The notes under the pieces were generated by a model. The model saw only the letters and a program-made list of their open reading frames with translations, was not told the origin of the DNA and made no database searches. The position numbers and the translations under genes were made by a program. A stretch of 6,982 bases of DNA, from the NCBI GenBank assembly GCA_005791325.1, contig SXXA01000104.1, positions 1 through 6,982 on the forward strand, given 5' to 3'. This document shows, in pieces, positions 1 to 6,410 of this stretch; positions within the stretch are counted from its first letter, which is position 1, and each line of letters opens with the position of its first letter. Origin of the DNA: Actinomycetota bacterium (lineage in GTDB: Bacteria; Margulisbacteria; Marinamargulisbacteria; SXXA01).

Positions 1-589
1 ATGTTTTAACAATGGATGCTGGTGTGTAGAACTGGCCGCCACGCTTACCCTCTGCATTGGCAAACATACCGAGGAAATACTCGTAGACCTGCCCAAGAAC
101 GTCACGTGCAGTACTTGGGTTATCCCCAAAGCCAATAGTTGAAACCAAGTCTACCAGTTCGCCCATCTTGCCATCGGGTAGTTGCGCCCTTGCATACCGC
201 TTATCAAGAATGCCCTTTAGCTTGGGGTTCTCTGTCTCAATCACTGTCAACGCTTCATCAATGCGTTTGCCAATGTCAGGAGATTTAGCTGCTGCACGGA
301 TCGCTTCCCAACGTGCAGATTCGGGCACCCAAAACACGTTCGCGGCTGTGTAGTAGTCACGCTCTTCAAGCTCTGCTGCAACATCTGCATCACTAGCTTC
401 ACCAAAGTAGTACTCATCCTTCGGGTCACGCAAACGCACATTCAGCTCTAGCTGCTTTGCTGCAAAGGTGTCGGAAATGTATTTCAAAAAAATCAGGCCA
501 AGCACAAGGTGTTTGTACTCAGCCGCATCCATATTGGCACGCAACTTGTCAGCCGTTGCCCAGAGGGTTTTTTTGATGTCGTCAAGCAT
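1..589 (-). CDS. hsdM: Type I restriction-modification system, DNA methyltransferase subunit M (N-terminal part, cut by the window edge)
   Basis: The frame is open from the ATG at 589-587 to the left edge and gives 196 residues of a protein that is usually about 500 long. It begins MLDDIKKTLWATADKLR, followed by a helical segment with HLVLGLIFLKYISD at residues 27-40, then DPKDEYYFGEAS. It reaches the segment that leads into the methylase domain, VLGQVYEYFLGMFAN at 164-178 and GKRGGQFYTPASIV at 181-194. This is the HsdM_N helical domain plus the first part of the N6-adenine methyltransferase domain; the catalytic NPPF-type motif would lie outside the window. Family role: with HsdS it methylates adenine at a bipartite site, and with HsdR it forms the restriction complex. 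The start is firm because an in-frame TAA lies two codons upstream (598-596). I see no good Shine-Dalgarno and no terminator between guaA and this gene. Of 11 arginine codons read, 8 are CGT and none CGA, unlike guaA, which fits acquired DNA. Confidence 0.93.
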   Translation of the reverse strand, partial: MLDDIKKTLWATADKLRANMDAAEYKHLVLGLIFLKYISDTFAAKQLELNVRLRDPKDEYYFGEASDADVAAELEERDYYTAANVFWVPESARWEAIRAAAKSPDIGKRIDEALTVIETENPKLKGILDKRYARAQLPDGKMGELVDLVSTIGFGDNPSTARDVLGQVYEYFLGMFANAEGKRGGQFYTPASIVKT

Positions 590-619
590 TGCGGGTTATC
601 AACAACTTACACTCAGTTA

Positions 620-639
620 CTACTCCCACTCAATGGTGG
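620..639 (-). other. guaA 3' end, candidate integration (att) site
   Basis: The last codons of guaA (…TIEWE, then TAG, immediately followed by TAA) lie here. The conserved 3' end of guaA is a known target of site-specific integrases that carry genomic islands. The gene just downstream is a restriction-modification gene with different arginine codon use, so this could be one island boundary. No integrase gene and no second copy of the core is visible in the window, so the attachment-site role is inferred from position and family knowledge only. Confidence 0.35.
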
Positions 640-2158
640 CCGGTGGTTTATTTGAAATGTCATATACCACTCGGTTAACCTCTGCTACCTCGTTAATAAT
701 CCGGCTCGAGATCACCTCTAATAACTCATAGGGCAAATGGGCCCACTGGGCCGTCATCGCATCATCGCTTTTGACCGCTCGAACGGCCACCGTGTTTTGA
801 TACGTACGATGATCCCCTTGCACCCCCACCGTCTTAATGGGCAATAATACCGCAAACGATTGCCACAACTGACGGTATAACCCCGCCCGCTTGACTTCTT
901 CCATGACAATCGCATCCGCATCTTGCAAAATAGTCACTCGCTCACGGGTTACCTCACCCAAAATCCGAATGGCCAAGCCTGGCCCAGGAAAGGGATGACG
1001 AAAGATGATTTCTTCAGGTACCCCCAACTCAAGCCCCACCCGCCTAACCTCATCTTTGAATAAGCGCGACAATGGCTCAATAATCTTAAACGCCATATCA
1101 GCCGGTAATCCCCCCACATTGTGATGGGTCTTGATTTTAACCGCCGTACTCGCCACCCCCACACTCGCCGACTCGATAATATCAGGGTACAATGTACCTT
1201 GTGCCAAATACGGAAAATCATCTTTTAATTCAACGGCTTTTTCTTCAAATACCCGTATGAATTCTTCCCCACTTCGCTTTCGCTTCTCTTCAGGGTCGGT
1301 CACCCCTTCCAAGCGTCGATAGAACCGCTCAGACGCATCAATGTAAATCAATCGAATATCAAATTCACCCGAAAACAAGGTCTTGATTCGCTCGGCCTCC
1401 CCTTTTCTCATAAACCCTTGGTCGACAAATAAACACGTCAACCGTGACCCAATCGCTTTTCTTAACAACGCCGCCACCGTCGTTGAATCAACCCCACCCG
1501 ATAACGCACACAACACATTCGATCCGCCCACCTCTTGATTAATCTTTTGGATCGCCTCATCCACAAATGACCCCGCCGTCCAATTCGGCTCACACCCCGC
1601 AATGGTACACACAAAATTATGGATTAATTCCGCCCCATTCGGTGTGTGTGCCACCTCAGGATGAAATTGAACCCCATACAACCGCTTCTGGGCATGGCCA
1701 AATGCCGCAATGGGCGTGTTATCGGTATGACCCAATATTTTAAAGCCGGCTGGCAAATCCGTGACCATGTCACCATGCGACATCCAAATCACCATTTCCA
1801 TCCACAACCCACTCAATAAATCAAAATTATTATCAATCAATAAGTTGGCTTTACCATATTCGTGCTTCGCACCACGCTCCACTTTCCCACCCAATACCGA
1901 TGCCATCAGTTGCATGCCATAACATATCCCCAACACCGGAATACCCAACTCAAACAAGGCCGGGTCACAGGTTGGCGAGGCCACATCAAATACCGACGCT
2001 GGCCCACCTGATAATATTAGACCTTTTACATCCCCGCGGGCCGTGACGTCAGCAGCCGAAGTCGTATGTGGAACAACCTCTGAATATACATGCAATTCAC
2101 GAATGCGTCGGGCAATTAATTCACTGGTTTGCGATCCAAAATCTAATATGAGTATCAC
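620..2158 (-). CDS. guaA: GMP synthase (glutamine-hydrolysing)
   Basis: Converts XMP to GMP using ATP and glutamine, the last step of guanine nucleotide synthesis in the cytosol. The 512 residues match the usual length (about 510-525). The N-terminal class I glutamine amidotransferase domain starts ILILDFGSQ, has the nucleophile Cys79 in LGICYGMQ and the His166/Glu168 pair in GVQFHPEVA. The ATP-pyrophosphatase domain has the P-loop SGGVDS at 220-225 and, further on, FPYLAQGTLYPDIIES. The C-terminal dimerisation domain carries RHPFPGPGLAIRILGE and ends in the conserved KPPATIEWE. All key residues are present. The start is GTG (2158-2156), embedded in the guaB stop as GTGA. A GGGGAT sequence at 2173-2168, nine bases upstream, may serve as ribosome binding site, and no other start gives the family N-terminus. 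The overlap implies translation coupled to the upstream IMP dehydrogenase. Confidence 0.98.
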   Translation of the reverse strand: MILILDFGSQTSELIARRIRELHVYSEVVPHTTSAADVTARGDVKGLILSGGPASVFDVASPTCDPALFELGIPVLGICYGMQLMASVLGGKVERGAKHEYGKANLLIDNNFDLLSGLWMEMVIWMSHGDMVTDLPAGFKILGHTDNTPIAAFGHAQKRLYGVQFHPEVAHTPNGAELIHNFVCTIAGCEPNWTAGSFVDEAIQKINQEVGGSNVLCALSGGVDSTTVAALLRKAIGSRLTCLFVDQGFMRKGEAERIKTLFSGEFDIRLIYIDASERFYRRLEGVTDPEEKRKRSGEEFIRVFEEKAVELKDDFPYLAQGTLYPDIIESASVGVASTAVKIKTHHNVGGLPADMAFKIIEPLSRLFKDEVRRVGLELGVPEEIIFRHPFPGPGLAIRILGEVTRERVTILQDADAIVMEEVKRAGLYRQLWQSFAVLLPIKTVGVQGDHRTYQNTVAVRAVKSDDAMTAQWAHLPYELLEVISSRIINEVAEVNRVVYDISNKPPATIEWE

Positions 2159-3321
2159 TTTTTATACATCCCCAATTGCTGTGCTTGCTGATAAATTTTC
2201 CCCTCAGTGCGCAACGACGGTGCCACCACCACCTGTATCTGATGCATCTCAGACATCGTCGCCGCACCCAATGTTGCAAAACACGTTCGAATCGCCCCTA
2301 CCATATTCTGCGTACCATCATCTGTATTCGAAGGGCCGTTCATAATCTGCTCAATCCCAACTGTGGTACCCACTTGAATCCGCGCACCACGTGGCAATAC
2401 CGCATTGGGGGTCGCCATCCCCCAATGAAACCCACGCCCAGGGGCTTCAATCGCCCTTGCAAAGGGCGATCCCATCATCACCGCATCGGCACCACAGGCC
2501 AGTGCCTTGCATATGTCACCCGACGTCACAATGCCCCCATCAGCAATTACCGCTACATATCGGCCTGACTCCTGATAATACGACGCACGTGCCGCTGCCG
2601 CATCAACCATAGCCGTCGCCATTGGAACCCCCACCCCCAACACACCTCGGGTTGTACAGGCTGCCCCAGGCCCAATTCCTATAAACACCGCCGCAACACC
2701 CGTCCGCATCAACTCTAGCGTCACGGATGTGGTGGTAGAATTGCCTACCATGACGGGAATGGGCATTTGCGAACAAAATAAACGCAAATCAAGCGGGACT
2801 TGCCCAGGTTTCCCCTTAAACTGAGTGGATGTAACCGTCGATTGAACCAAAAATGCGTCCGCGCCCGCTTTGGCGGCTAACACGCCCAAACGCGTGGCAC
2901 TTTGTGGGGTTGATGATACCACCACTGGTGACCCAGACGCCTTTATTTCTTGTATTCTCGAAATAACCAGGTCATCTCGAACTGGTTGATCCTGATACAA
3001 ACGTTGCATTAATGGGACATATCCAGCACGATCAACTAATGCAATTTGATCAAGTATTGGATTCGGGTCGTCATAACGGGTTTGAACCCCCTCTAAATTA
3101 AGTACCCCTACCCCACCCGCTTTACCAATTAACGATGCTGTGTGCGGGCTTACCACCGAATCCATGGCCGAAGCAAAAATAGGGGCTGGCATCTTTATAC
3201 CCGCTATTGAAACAGATATATTCACCACATCGGGGTCAAGGGTAATATCAGATGGAACCAAGGCGATTTCATCTAAACCGTACGATCGAATGAATGATTT
3301 TGGGTTGAAAAGAGTGGACAT
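2155..3321 (-). CDS. guaB3: GuaB3-type IMP dehydrogenase family protein (no CBS domains)
   Basis: Likely oxidises IMP to XMP with NAD, the step before GuaA. At 388 residues it is about 100 shorter than ordinary GuaB because the CBS pair is absent: the chain runs from SAMDSVVSPHTASLIGKAGGVGVLN straight into the rest of the barrel. The catalytic loop GPGAACTTRGVLGVGVP has the presumed nucleophile Cys222, followed by ADGGI at 260-264 and ADAVMMGSPFA at 279-289, with AACTTR in place of the usual SICTTR. This pattern and length fit the GuaB3 subfamily, of which cyanobacterial members have been reported as functional IMP dehydrogenases. I could not identify the mobile-flap Arg-Tyr by eye. The ATG at 3321-3319 is chosen over an in-frame codon at 3372 because it has AAGGAG nine bases upstream. 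A GMP reductase is the main alternative, but the overlap with guaA favours the synthetic direction. No ordinary guaB is in the window. Confidence 0.92.
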   Translation of the reverse strand: MSTLFNPKSFIRSYGLDEIALVPSDITLDPDVVNISVSIAGIKMPAPIFASAMDSVVSPHTASLIGKAGGVGVLNLEGVQTRYDDPNPILDQIALVDRAGYVPLMQRLYQDQPVRDDLVISRIQEIKASGSPVVVSSTPQSATRLGVLAAKAGADAFLVQSTVTSTQFKGKPGQVPLDLRLFCSQMPIPVMVGNSTTTSVTLELMRTGVAAVFIGIGPGAACTTRGVLGVGVPMATAMVDAAAARASYYQESGRYVAVIADGGIVTSGDICKALACGADAVMMGSPFARAIEAPGRGFHWGMATPNAVLPRGARIQVGTTVGIEQIMNGPSNTDDGTQNMVGAIRTCFATLGAATMSEMHQIQVVVAPSLRTEGKIYQQAQQLGMYKK

Positions 3322-3330
3322 GCTCAAAAA

Positions 3331-3336
3331 CTCCTT
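3331..3336 (-). promoter_or_regulatory. Shine-Dalgarno site of guaB3
   Basis: Reads AAGGAG on the minus strand, nine bases before the ATG at 3321-3319. It fixes the start of guaB3 there and rules against the longer frame that opens at 3372, whose extra 17 residues do not resemble the family. Confidence 0.8.
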
Positions 3337-3388
3337 GCAGACAATGTTTATCCGATACAAAATAGCAACCATTGGTTGTTATAGAATA

Positions 3389-3393
3389 GGGAG
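3389..3393 (+). promoter_or_regulatory. Shine-Dalgarno site of bioA
   Basis: GGGAG, six bases ahead of the GTG at 3400. It supports GTG as the bioA start; the first ATG in frame is at residue 24, inside the conserved VWMPYTQM motif, and so too late. Confidence 0.7.
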
Positions 3394-3399
3394 AAAATT

Positions 3400-4707
3400 G
3401 TGTTCAATTTTTACAATCCTACACCCCCAACGGATGTGTATCAAGCCCAAAGCGACAGTGCGGTATGGATGCCGTACACCCAAATGAGTCAATTCCAACC
3501 TAACTTACACATTCAACGGGCTTCTGGCGTAACCCTCTACCCCACCAATCACCCCCACCTAATCGACGCCATTGCGTCATGGTGGTGTGTGATTCATGGA
3601 TATAACCACCCCAATTTGAACCATGCCATTACGCGTCAACTAGATTCCTTCGCCCATATTATGCTAGGGGGTTTTATTCACGACCCCATTTTAGAATTGG
3701 CCCATACCCTATCCACGATAACACCAGGAAATTTAAAGCATGTGTTTTTTTCTGACTCCGGATCAGTTGGGGTTGAAGTTGCCATCAAAATGGCACTGCA
3801 ATACTGGCGAAATCAAGATCAAAAGCGACCCAAGTTGGCGTACCTGATGGGTGGGTATCATGGCGATACAACCGGCGCAATGTCCGTTTGTGACCCTATT
3901 GAAGGCATGCATCAACTATTCGCCCCATTATTACCACCCCACATTGGCCTGCCTCAACCACCAGCATGGGGGTGCGAGGCAACCCTTATCCATCAGTATC
4001 TGAACGAAGTAGACAGCCAATTGGCCTCTTGTGCTCATGAATTGGCCGCTGTCATTCTAGAGCCCATTTGCCAATGTGCAGGCGGATTTTTTTTATATGA
4101 TCCATTGATATTGAAAGGAATTGCAGAAATATGCAATCGCTACGGGATATTGTTAATTGTAGATGAAGTGGCAACCGGATTTGGGCGATTAGGCCCCCTA
4201 TTTGCATGCGAGTTAGCCGGCATTACCCCTGATATCATGGTTCTAGGAAAAGGCTTGACGGGGGGGTATTTGGGCTTGGCTGCTACCATTGCCACACCAT
4301 TGGTCTTTAAAGGATTTTTCGGAGGAAATGAAAAGGCCCTCATGCATGGCCCTACGTTTATGGGCAATGCGTTGGCGTGTGCCGTAGCTAATGCCAGCAT
4401 TCAAGAATGTTTGAAACCTGAATTTTCTATTCAAATTCAAGGTATTCAGTCACAATTAATGGCCCTGCACACATTAAATGAATACCCTTGGATTACATCA
4501 GTAAGGGTTTTGGGTGCAATGGGGGCATTTACCTTTGCAAATGACATTGATTCGAACGCAATTCAGAAATTTGCCATTTCACAAGGGGTATGGCTTCGTC
4601 CCATTGGCCGAGTGGTCTATACATCCCCTGCAAGTATTATGTCAGATAGTGAGTTGAAAAAGGTGATTGGGGTATTAATCGACATTGGAAAAAAGGAGAA
4701 GTGGTAA
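3400..4707 (+). CDS. bioA: Adenosylmethionine-8-amino-7-oxononanoate aminotransferase (DAPA synthase)
   Basis: Transfers an amino group from S-adenosylmethionine to KAPA (7-keto-8-aminopelargonate), giving 7,8-diaminopelargonate in biotin synthesis; PLP-dependent and cytosolic. The 435 residues are about the family length. BioA-specific motifs run in order: VWMPYTQM (22-29), WWCVIHGYNHPNLNHA (61-76), MLGGFIHDPILEL (88-100), FFSDSGSVGVEVAIKMALQYW (116-136), GGYHGDTTGAMSVCDP (151-166), IVDEVATGFGR (253-263, PLP-contacting Asp255), LGKGLTGG (282-289, Schiff-base Lys284) and FMGNALACAVA (320-330). WW and SVCDP distinguish it from ornithine or GABA aminotransferases. The start is GTG with GGGAG six bases before it. 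It is the only plus-strand gene here, divergent from guaB3 and abutting pdxJ tail to tail. No other biotin gene is in the window, so it appears to be detached from a bio operon. Confidence 0.96.
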   Translation: MFNFYNPTPPTDVYQAQSDSAVWMPYTQMSQFQPNLHIQRASGVTLYPTNHPHLIDAIASWWCVIHGYNHPNLNHAITRQLDSFAHIMLGGFIHDPILELAHTLSTITPGNLKHVFFSDSGSVGVEVAIKMALQYWRNQDQKRPKLAYLMGGYHGDTTGAMSVCDPIEGMHQLFAPLLPPHIGLPQPPAWGCEATLIHQYLNEVDSQLASCAHELAAVILEPICQCAGGFFLYDPLILKGIAEICNRYGILLIVDEVATGFGRLGPLFACELAGITPDIMVLGKGLTGGYLGLAATIATPLVFKGFFGGNEKALMHGPTFMGNALACAVANASIQECLKPEFSIQIQGIQSQLMALHTLNEYPWITSVRVLGAMGAFTFANDIDSNAIQKFAISQGVWLRPIGRVVYTSPASIMSDSELKKVIGVLIDIGKKEKW

Positions 4708-5418
4708 TCAAAATGAGTGGATCATTCGTTTTAATTCGGCCACCGCTTCCCTTAACCCCACCCACAACGCCCGACTCACGATTCGATGCCCAATATTAAA
4801 TTCTACCAATTCAGGTATCGCCAACAATGGCGCCAATGTCTCGGCAGATAATCCGTGCCCCGCATGACACACAATCCCACATGCCGTCGCCATACTGGCA
4901 CTGGCCTTTATTTCTTGCTTCAAAATCGATGACTCAGGATTGCGACTGTATCCCCCTGTATTTAGTTCCACCACCCCTACCCCCATCGATTGTGCCAACA
5001 TCATTTGAACTGGGTCAGGATCTAAAAAGAGTGCTACTTGGATACCTGCATCTTGCAAGCGATTAACGGCCGATTCAAGAACCCCCTGATTCTGTCTTAT
5101 ATCCAAACCACCTTCTGTGGTTAGCTCATGCCGTTTTTCAGGCACCAAACAACACGCGGCCGGTTTCAAACGAGTTGCAATACCAATCATTTCATCGGTT
5201 GCCGCCATTTCCAAATTCAGCCTCACCCCCATTTCAAGTAAGTCAATCACATCCCGATCTTGAATATGTCGACGATCCTCACGCAAATGGACCGTTATTC
5301 CATCCGCCCCACCCGCCAACACCTCTTGAACCGCCATTAATAAATTAGGATGTCCCTCCCCACGCTGTTGACGTAACGTTGCCACATGATCCACATTCAC
5401 GCCCAACCGTCGAATCAT
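4708..5418 (-). CDS. pdxJ: Pyridoxine 5'-phosphate synthase
   Basis: Condenses 3-amino-2-oxopropyl phosphate with 1-deoxy-D-xylulose 5-phosphate to give pyridoxine phosphate, in the DXP-dependent vitamin B6 pathway. The 236 residues fit the family (about 235-245). Motifs counted from the chosen start are LGVNVDHVATLRQQRG (5-20), DGITVHLREDRRHIQD (39-54, His44), LNLEMAATDEM (67-77, Glu70), PEKRHELTTEGGLD (93-106), CHAGHGLS (184-191, His188) and VEFNIGHRIVS (205-215). These include the expected active-site His, Glu and His. The ATG at 5418-5416 overlaps the rmlB stop as ATGA and gives the family N-terminus; an upstream TTG at 5433 and ATG at 5427 would only add a few unconserved residues. There is no clear Shine-Dalgarno, so translation is probably coupled to rmlB. 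The TGA at 4710-4708 touches the bioA stop codon directly. Confidence 0.97.
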   Translation of the reverse strand: MIRRLGVNVDHVATLRQQRGEGHPNLLMAVQEVLAGGADGITVHLREDRRHIQDRDVIDLLEMGVRLNLEMAATDEMIGIATRLKPAACCLVPEKRHELTTEGGLDIRQNQGVLESAVNRLQDAGIQVALFLDPDPVQMMLAQSMGVGVVELNTGGYSRNPESSILKQEIKASASMATACGIVCHAGHGLSAETLAPLLAIPELVEFNIGHRIVSRALWVGLREAVAELKRMIHSF

Positions 5419-6410
5419 TGTGCCCATAACCAATCAATGGTTTCAGACAAGCCCCATTCAAAATCGGTCGGGGCCACCCAGCCCAAGTCTCTTTCAATAA
5501 ACTCAGGGTTGATGGCGTACCGCCAATCATGGCCAGGTCGGTCACTTACCATTTCAATTAACGTTGAATAGGGCCCATTCGATGAGGGGTATTTTGAATC
5601 CAATATCGAACAAATAAGATGCGCCAATTCCAGATTAGAGCGTTCATTCCTACCCCCAATTAAATAGGTGGCGCCCGATTGTCCGTGATGAAATACCCGC
5701 TCAATGGCACCCGCATGATCAGACACATACAGCCAATCACGGGTTTGTTTTCCGGATCCGTAAATCGGTATTCGTTGCCATTGTTTGGCTGAACGAACAA
5801 TGGTTGGAATTAATTTTTCGGAATGCTGATGCGGCCCATAATTGTTAGAGCAGTTGGTGGTTACCACATTTAAACCATAGGTGTGAAACGCCGCCCGAAC
5901 CAAAAAATCGCTGGCCGCTTTGGTGGCACTATACGGTGAATTGGGTTGATAGGGTGATGCTTCTGTAAAATAACCCGTATCCCCCAATGAGCCATACACC
6001 TCATCGGTGGATACATGATGAAAGCGACTGTCTGCATAGCCATCCTTCACTTGATGTGGGGCTTGCATCCAATGTGCCCTAGCCGCTTCGAGTAATACAA
6101 ACGTGCCACGAACATTTGTATCCACAAAAATACCCGGCGAATGGATGGAATTGTCCACATGACTCTCGGCTGCCAAATGAATCACATGTCGAATATCATG
6201 ACGGTCAAATAACCCTCGAACCAAGGCCTCATCACCGATAGAACCCTGTGTAAAATAACAATCTAAACCAATGTAAGGCTTCACCGTTGCATAATTCGAA
6301 GCATAGGTTAATGCATCCAATATCATCAACGGGGTTTGAGGGAAAAACTGCCGGAAATGAGCCACCACATGAGACCCAATGAATCCGGCACCACCGGTAA
6401 TTAATATCAT
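5415..6410 (-). CDS. rmlB: dTDP-glucose 4,6-dehydratase
   Basis: Converts dTDP-glucose to dTDP-4-keto-6-deoxyglucose with bound NAD, the second step towards dTDP-rhamnose and other deoxysugars of surface glycans. It is an extended short-chain dehydrogenase of 331 residues. Features: the NAD-binding GGAGFIGSH at 6-14, HLAAESHVDNSI (78-89), the catalytic STDEVYG with Thr135-Asp136-Glu137, and the YxxxK motif in PYSATKAASDFL (Tyr160, Lys164). The dehydratase signatures CSNNYGPHQHSEKLIP (187-202), GKQTRDWLYVSDHA (220-233) and DRPGHDWRYAI (290-300) follow. TDE plus NNYGP separates it from GalE-type epimerases. Two starts are possible, ATG at 6416 or 6410. I prefer 6410, which forms ATGA with the rmlA stop and has GGGG eight bases upstream; the other adds only Met-Pro. 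A longer frame to 6524 lies inside rmlA and is not real. Confidence 0.96.
   Translation of the reverse strand: MILITGGAGFIGSHVVAHFRQFFPQTPLMILDALTYASNYATVKPYIGLDCYFTQGSIGDEALVRGLFDRHDIRHVIHLAAESHVDNSIHSPGIFVDTNVRGTFVLLEAARAHWMQAPHQVKDGYADSRFHHVSTDEVYGSLGDTGYFTEASPYQPNSPYSATKAASDFLVRAAFHTYGLNVVTTNCSNNYGPHQHSEKLIPTIVRSAKQWQRIPIYGSGKQTRDWLYVSDHAGAIERVFHHGQSGATYLIGGRNERSNLELAHLICSILDSKYPSSNGPYSTLIEMVSDRPGHDWRYAINPEFIERDLGWVAPTDFEWGLSETIDWLWAQ

Larger units (their letters stand above)
3322..3399. promoter_or_regulatory. Divergent promoter region between guaB3 and bioA, with an inverted repeat
   Basis: This 78-bp spacer must hold the start signals of both the guaB3-guaA group (minus) and bioA (plus). 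It contains a 21-bp imperfect palindrome at 3362-3382: six-base arms CAACCA and TGGTTG around a single T at 3372, then one mismatch, then three more paired bases (ATA/TAT). The size and symmetry are those of a dimeric repressor operator. It does not resemble the BirA or BioR biotin operators as I know them. I could not place convincing -35/-10 pairs for either direction. TGTTATAGA at 3377-3385 looks like an extended -10 facing bioA but lies too close to the start codon. Confidence 0.45.

Noticed and set aside
590..619. Terminator between guaA and hsdM
   Set aside because: The 30 bases contain no inverted repeat with a following T-run on the minus strand.
2176..2612. Open frames on the plus strand opposite guaB3, rich in His and Pro
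   Set aside because: They lie wholly antisense to a well-conserved enzyme. Their composition follows from the C-rich plus strand there, and they have no recognisable domain.
3322..3372. Longer guaB3 starting at 3372
   Set aside because: The extra 17 residues are unlike the family and cover the strong AAGGAG site and the palindrome; the ATG at 3321 is better placed.
3377..3385. Extended -10-like TGTTATAGA as the bioA promoter
   Set aside because: The transcript would begin about eight bases before the GTG and lose most of the GGGAG ribosome site; no -35 partner at a proper distance.
3322..3399. Purine riboswitch ahead of guaB3
   Set aside because: The leader is at most 78 bp and shows no three-way junction or conserved loop sequences; only the short palindrome is present.
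4140..4440. Minus-strand frames inside bioA
   Set aside because: They are antisense shadows over the conserved PLP-binding region of bioA, with no start signal or domain.
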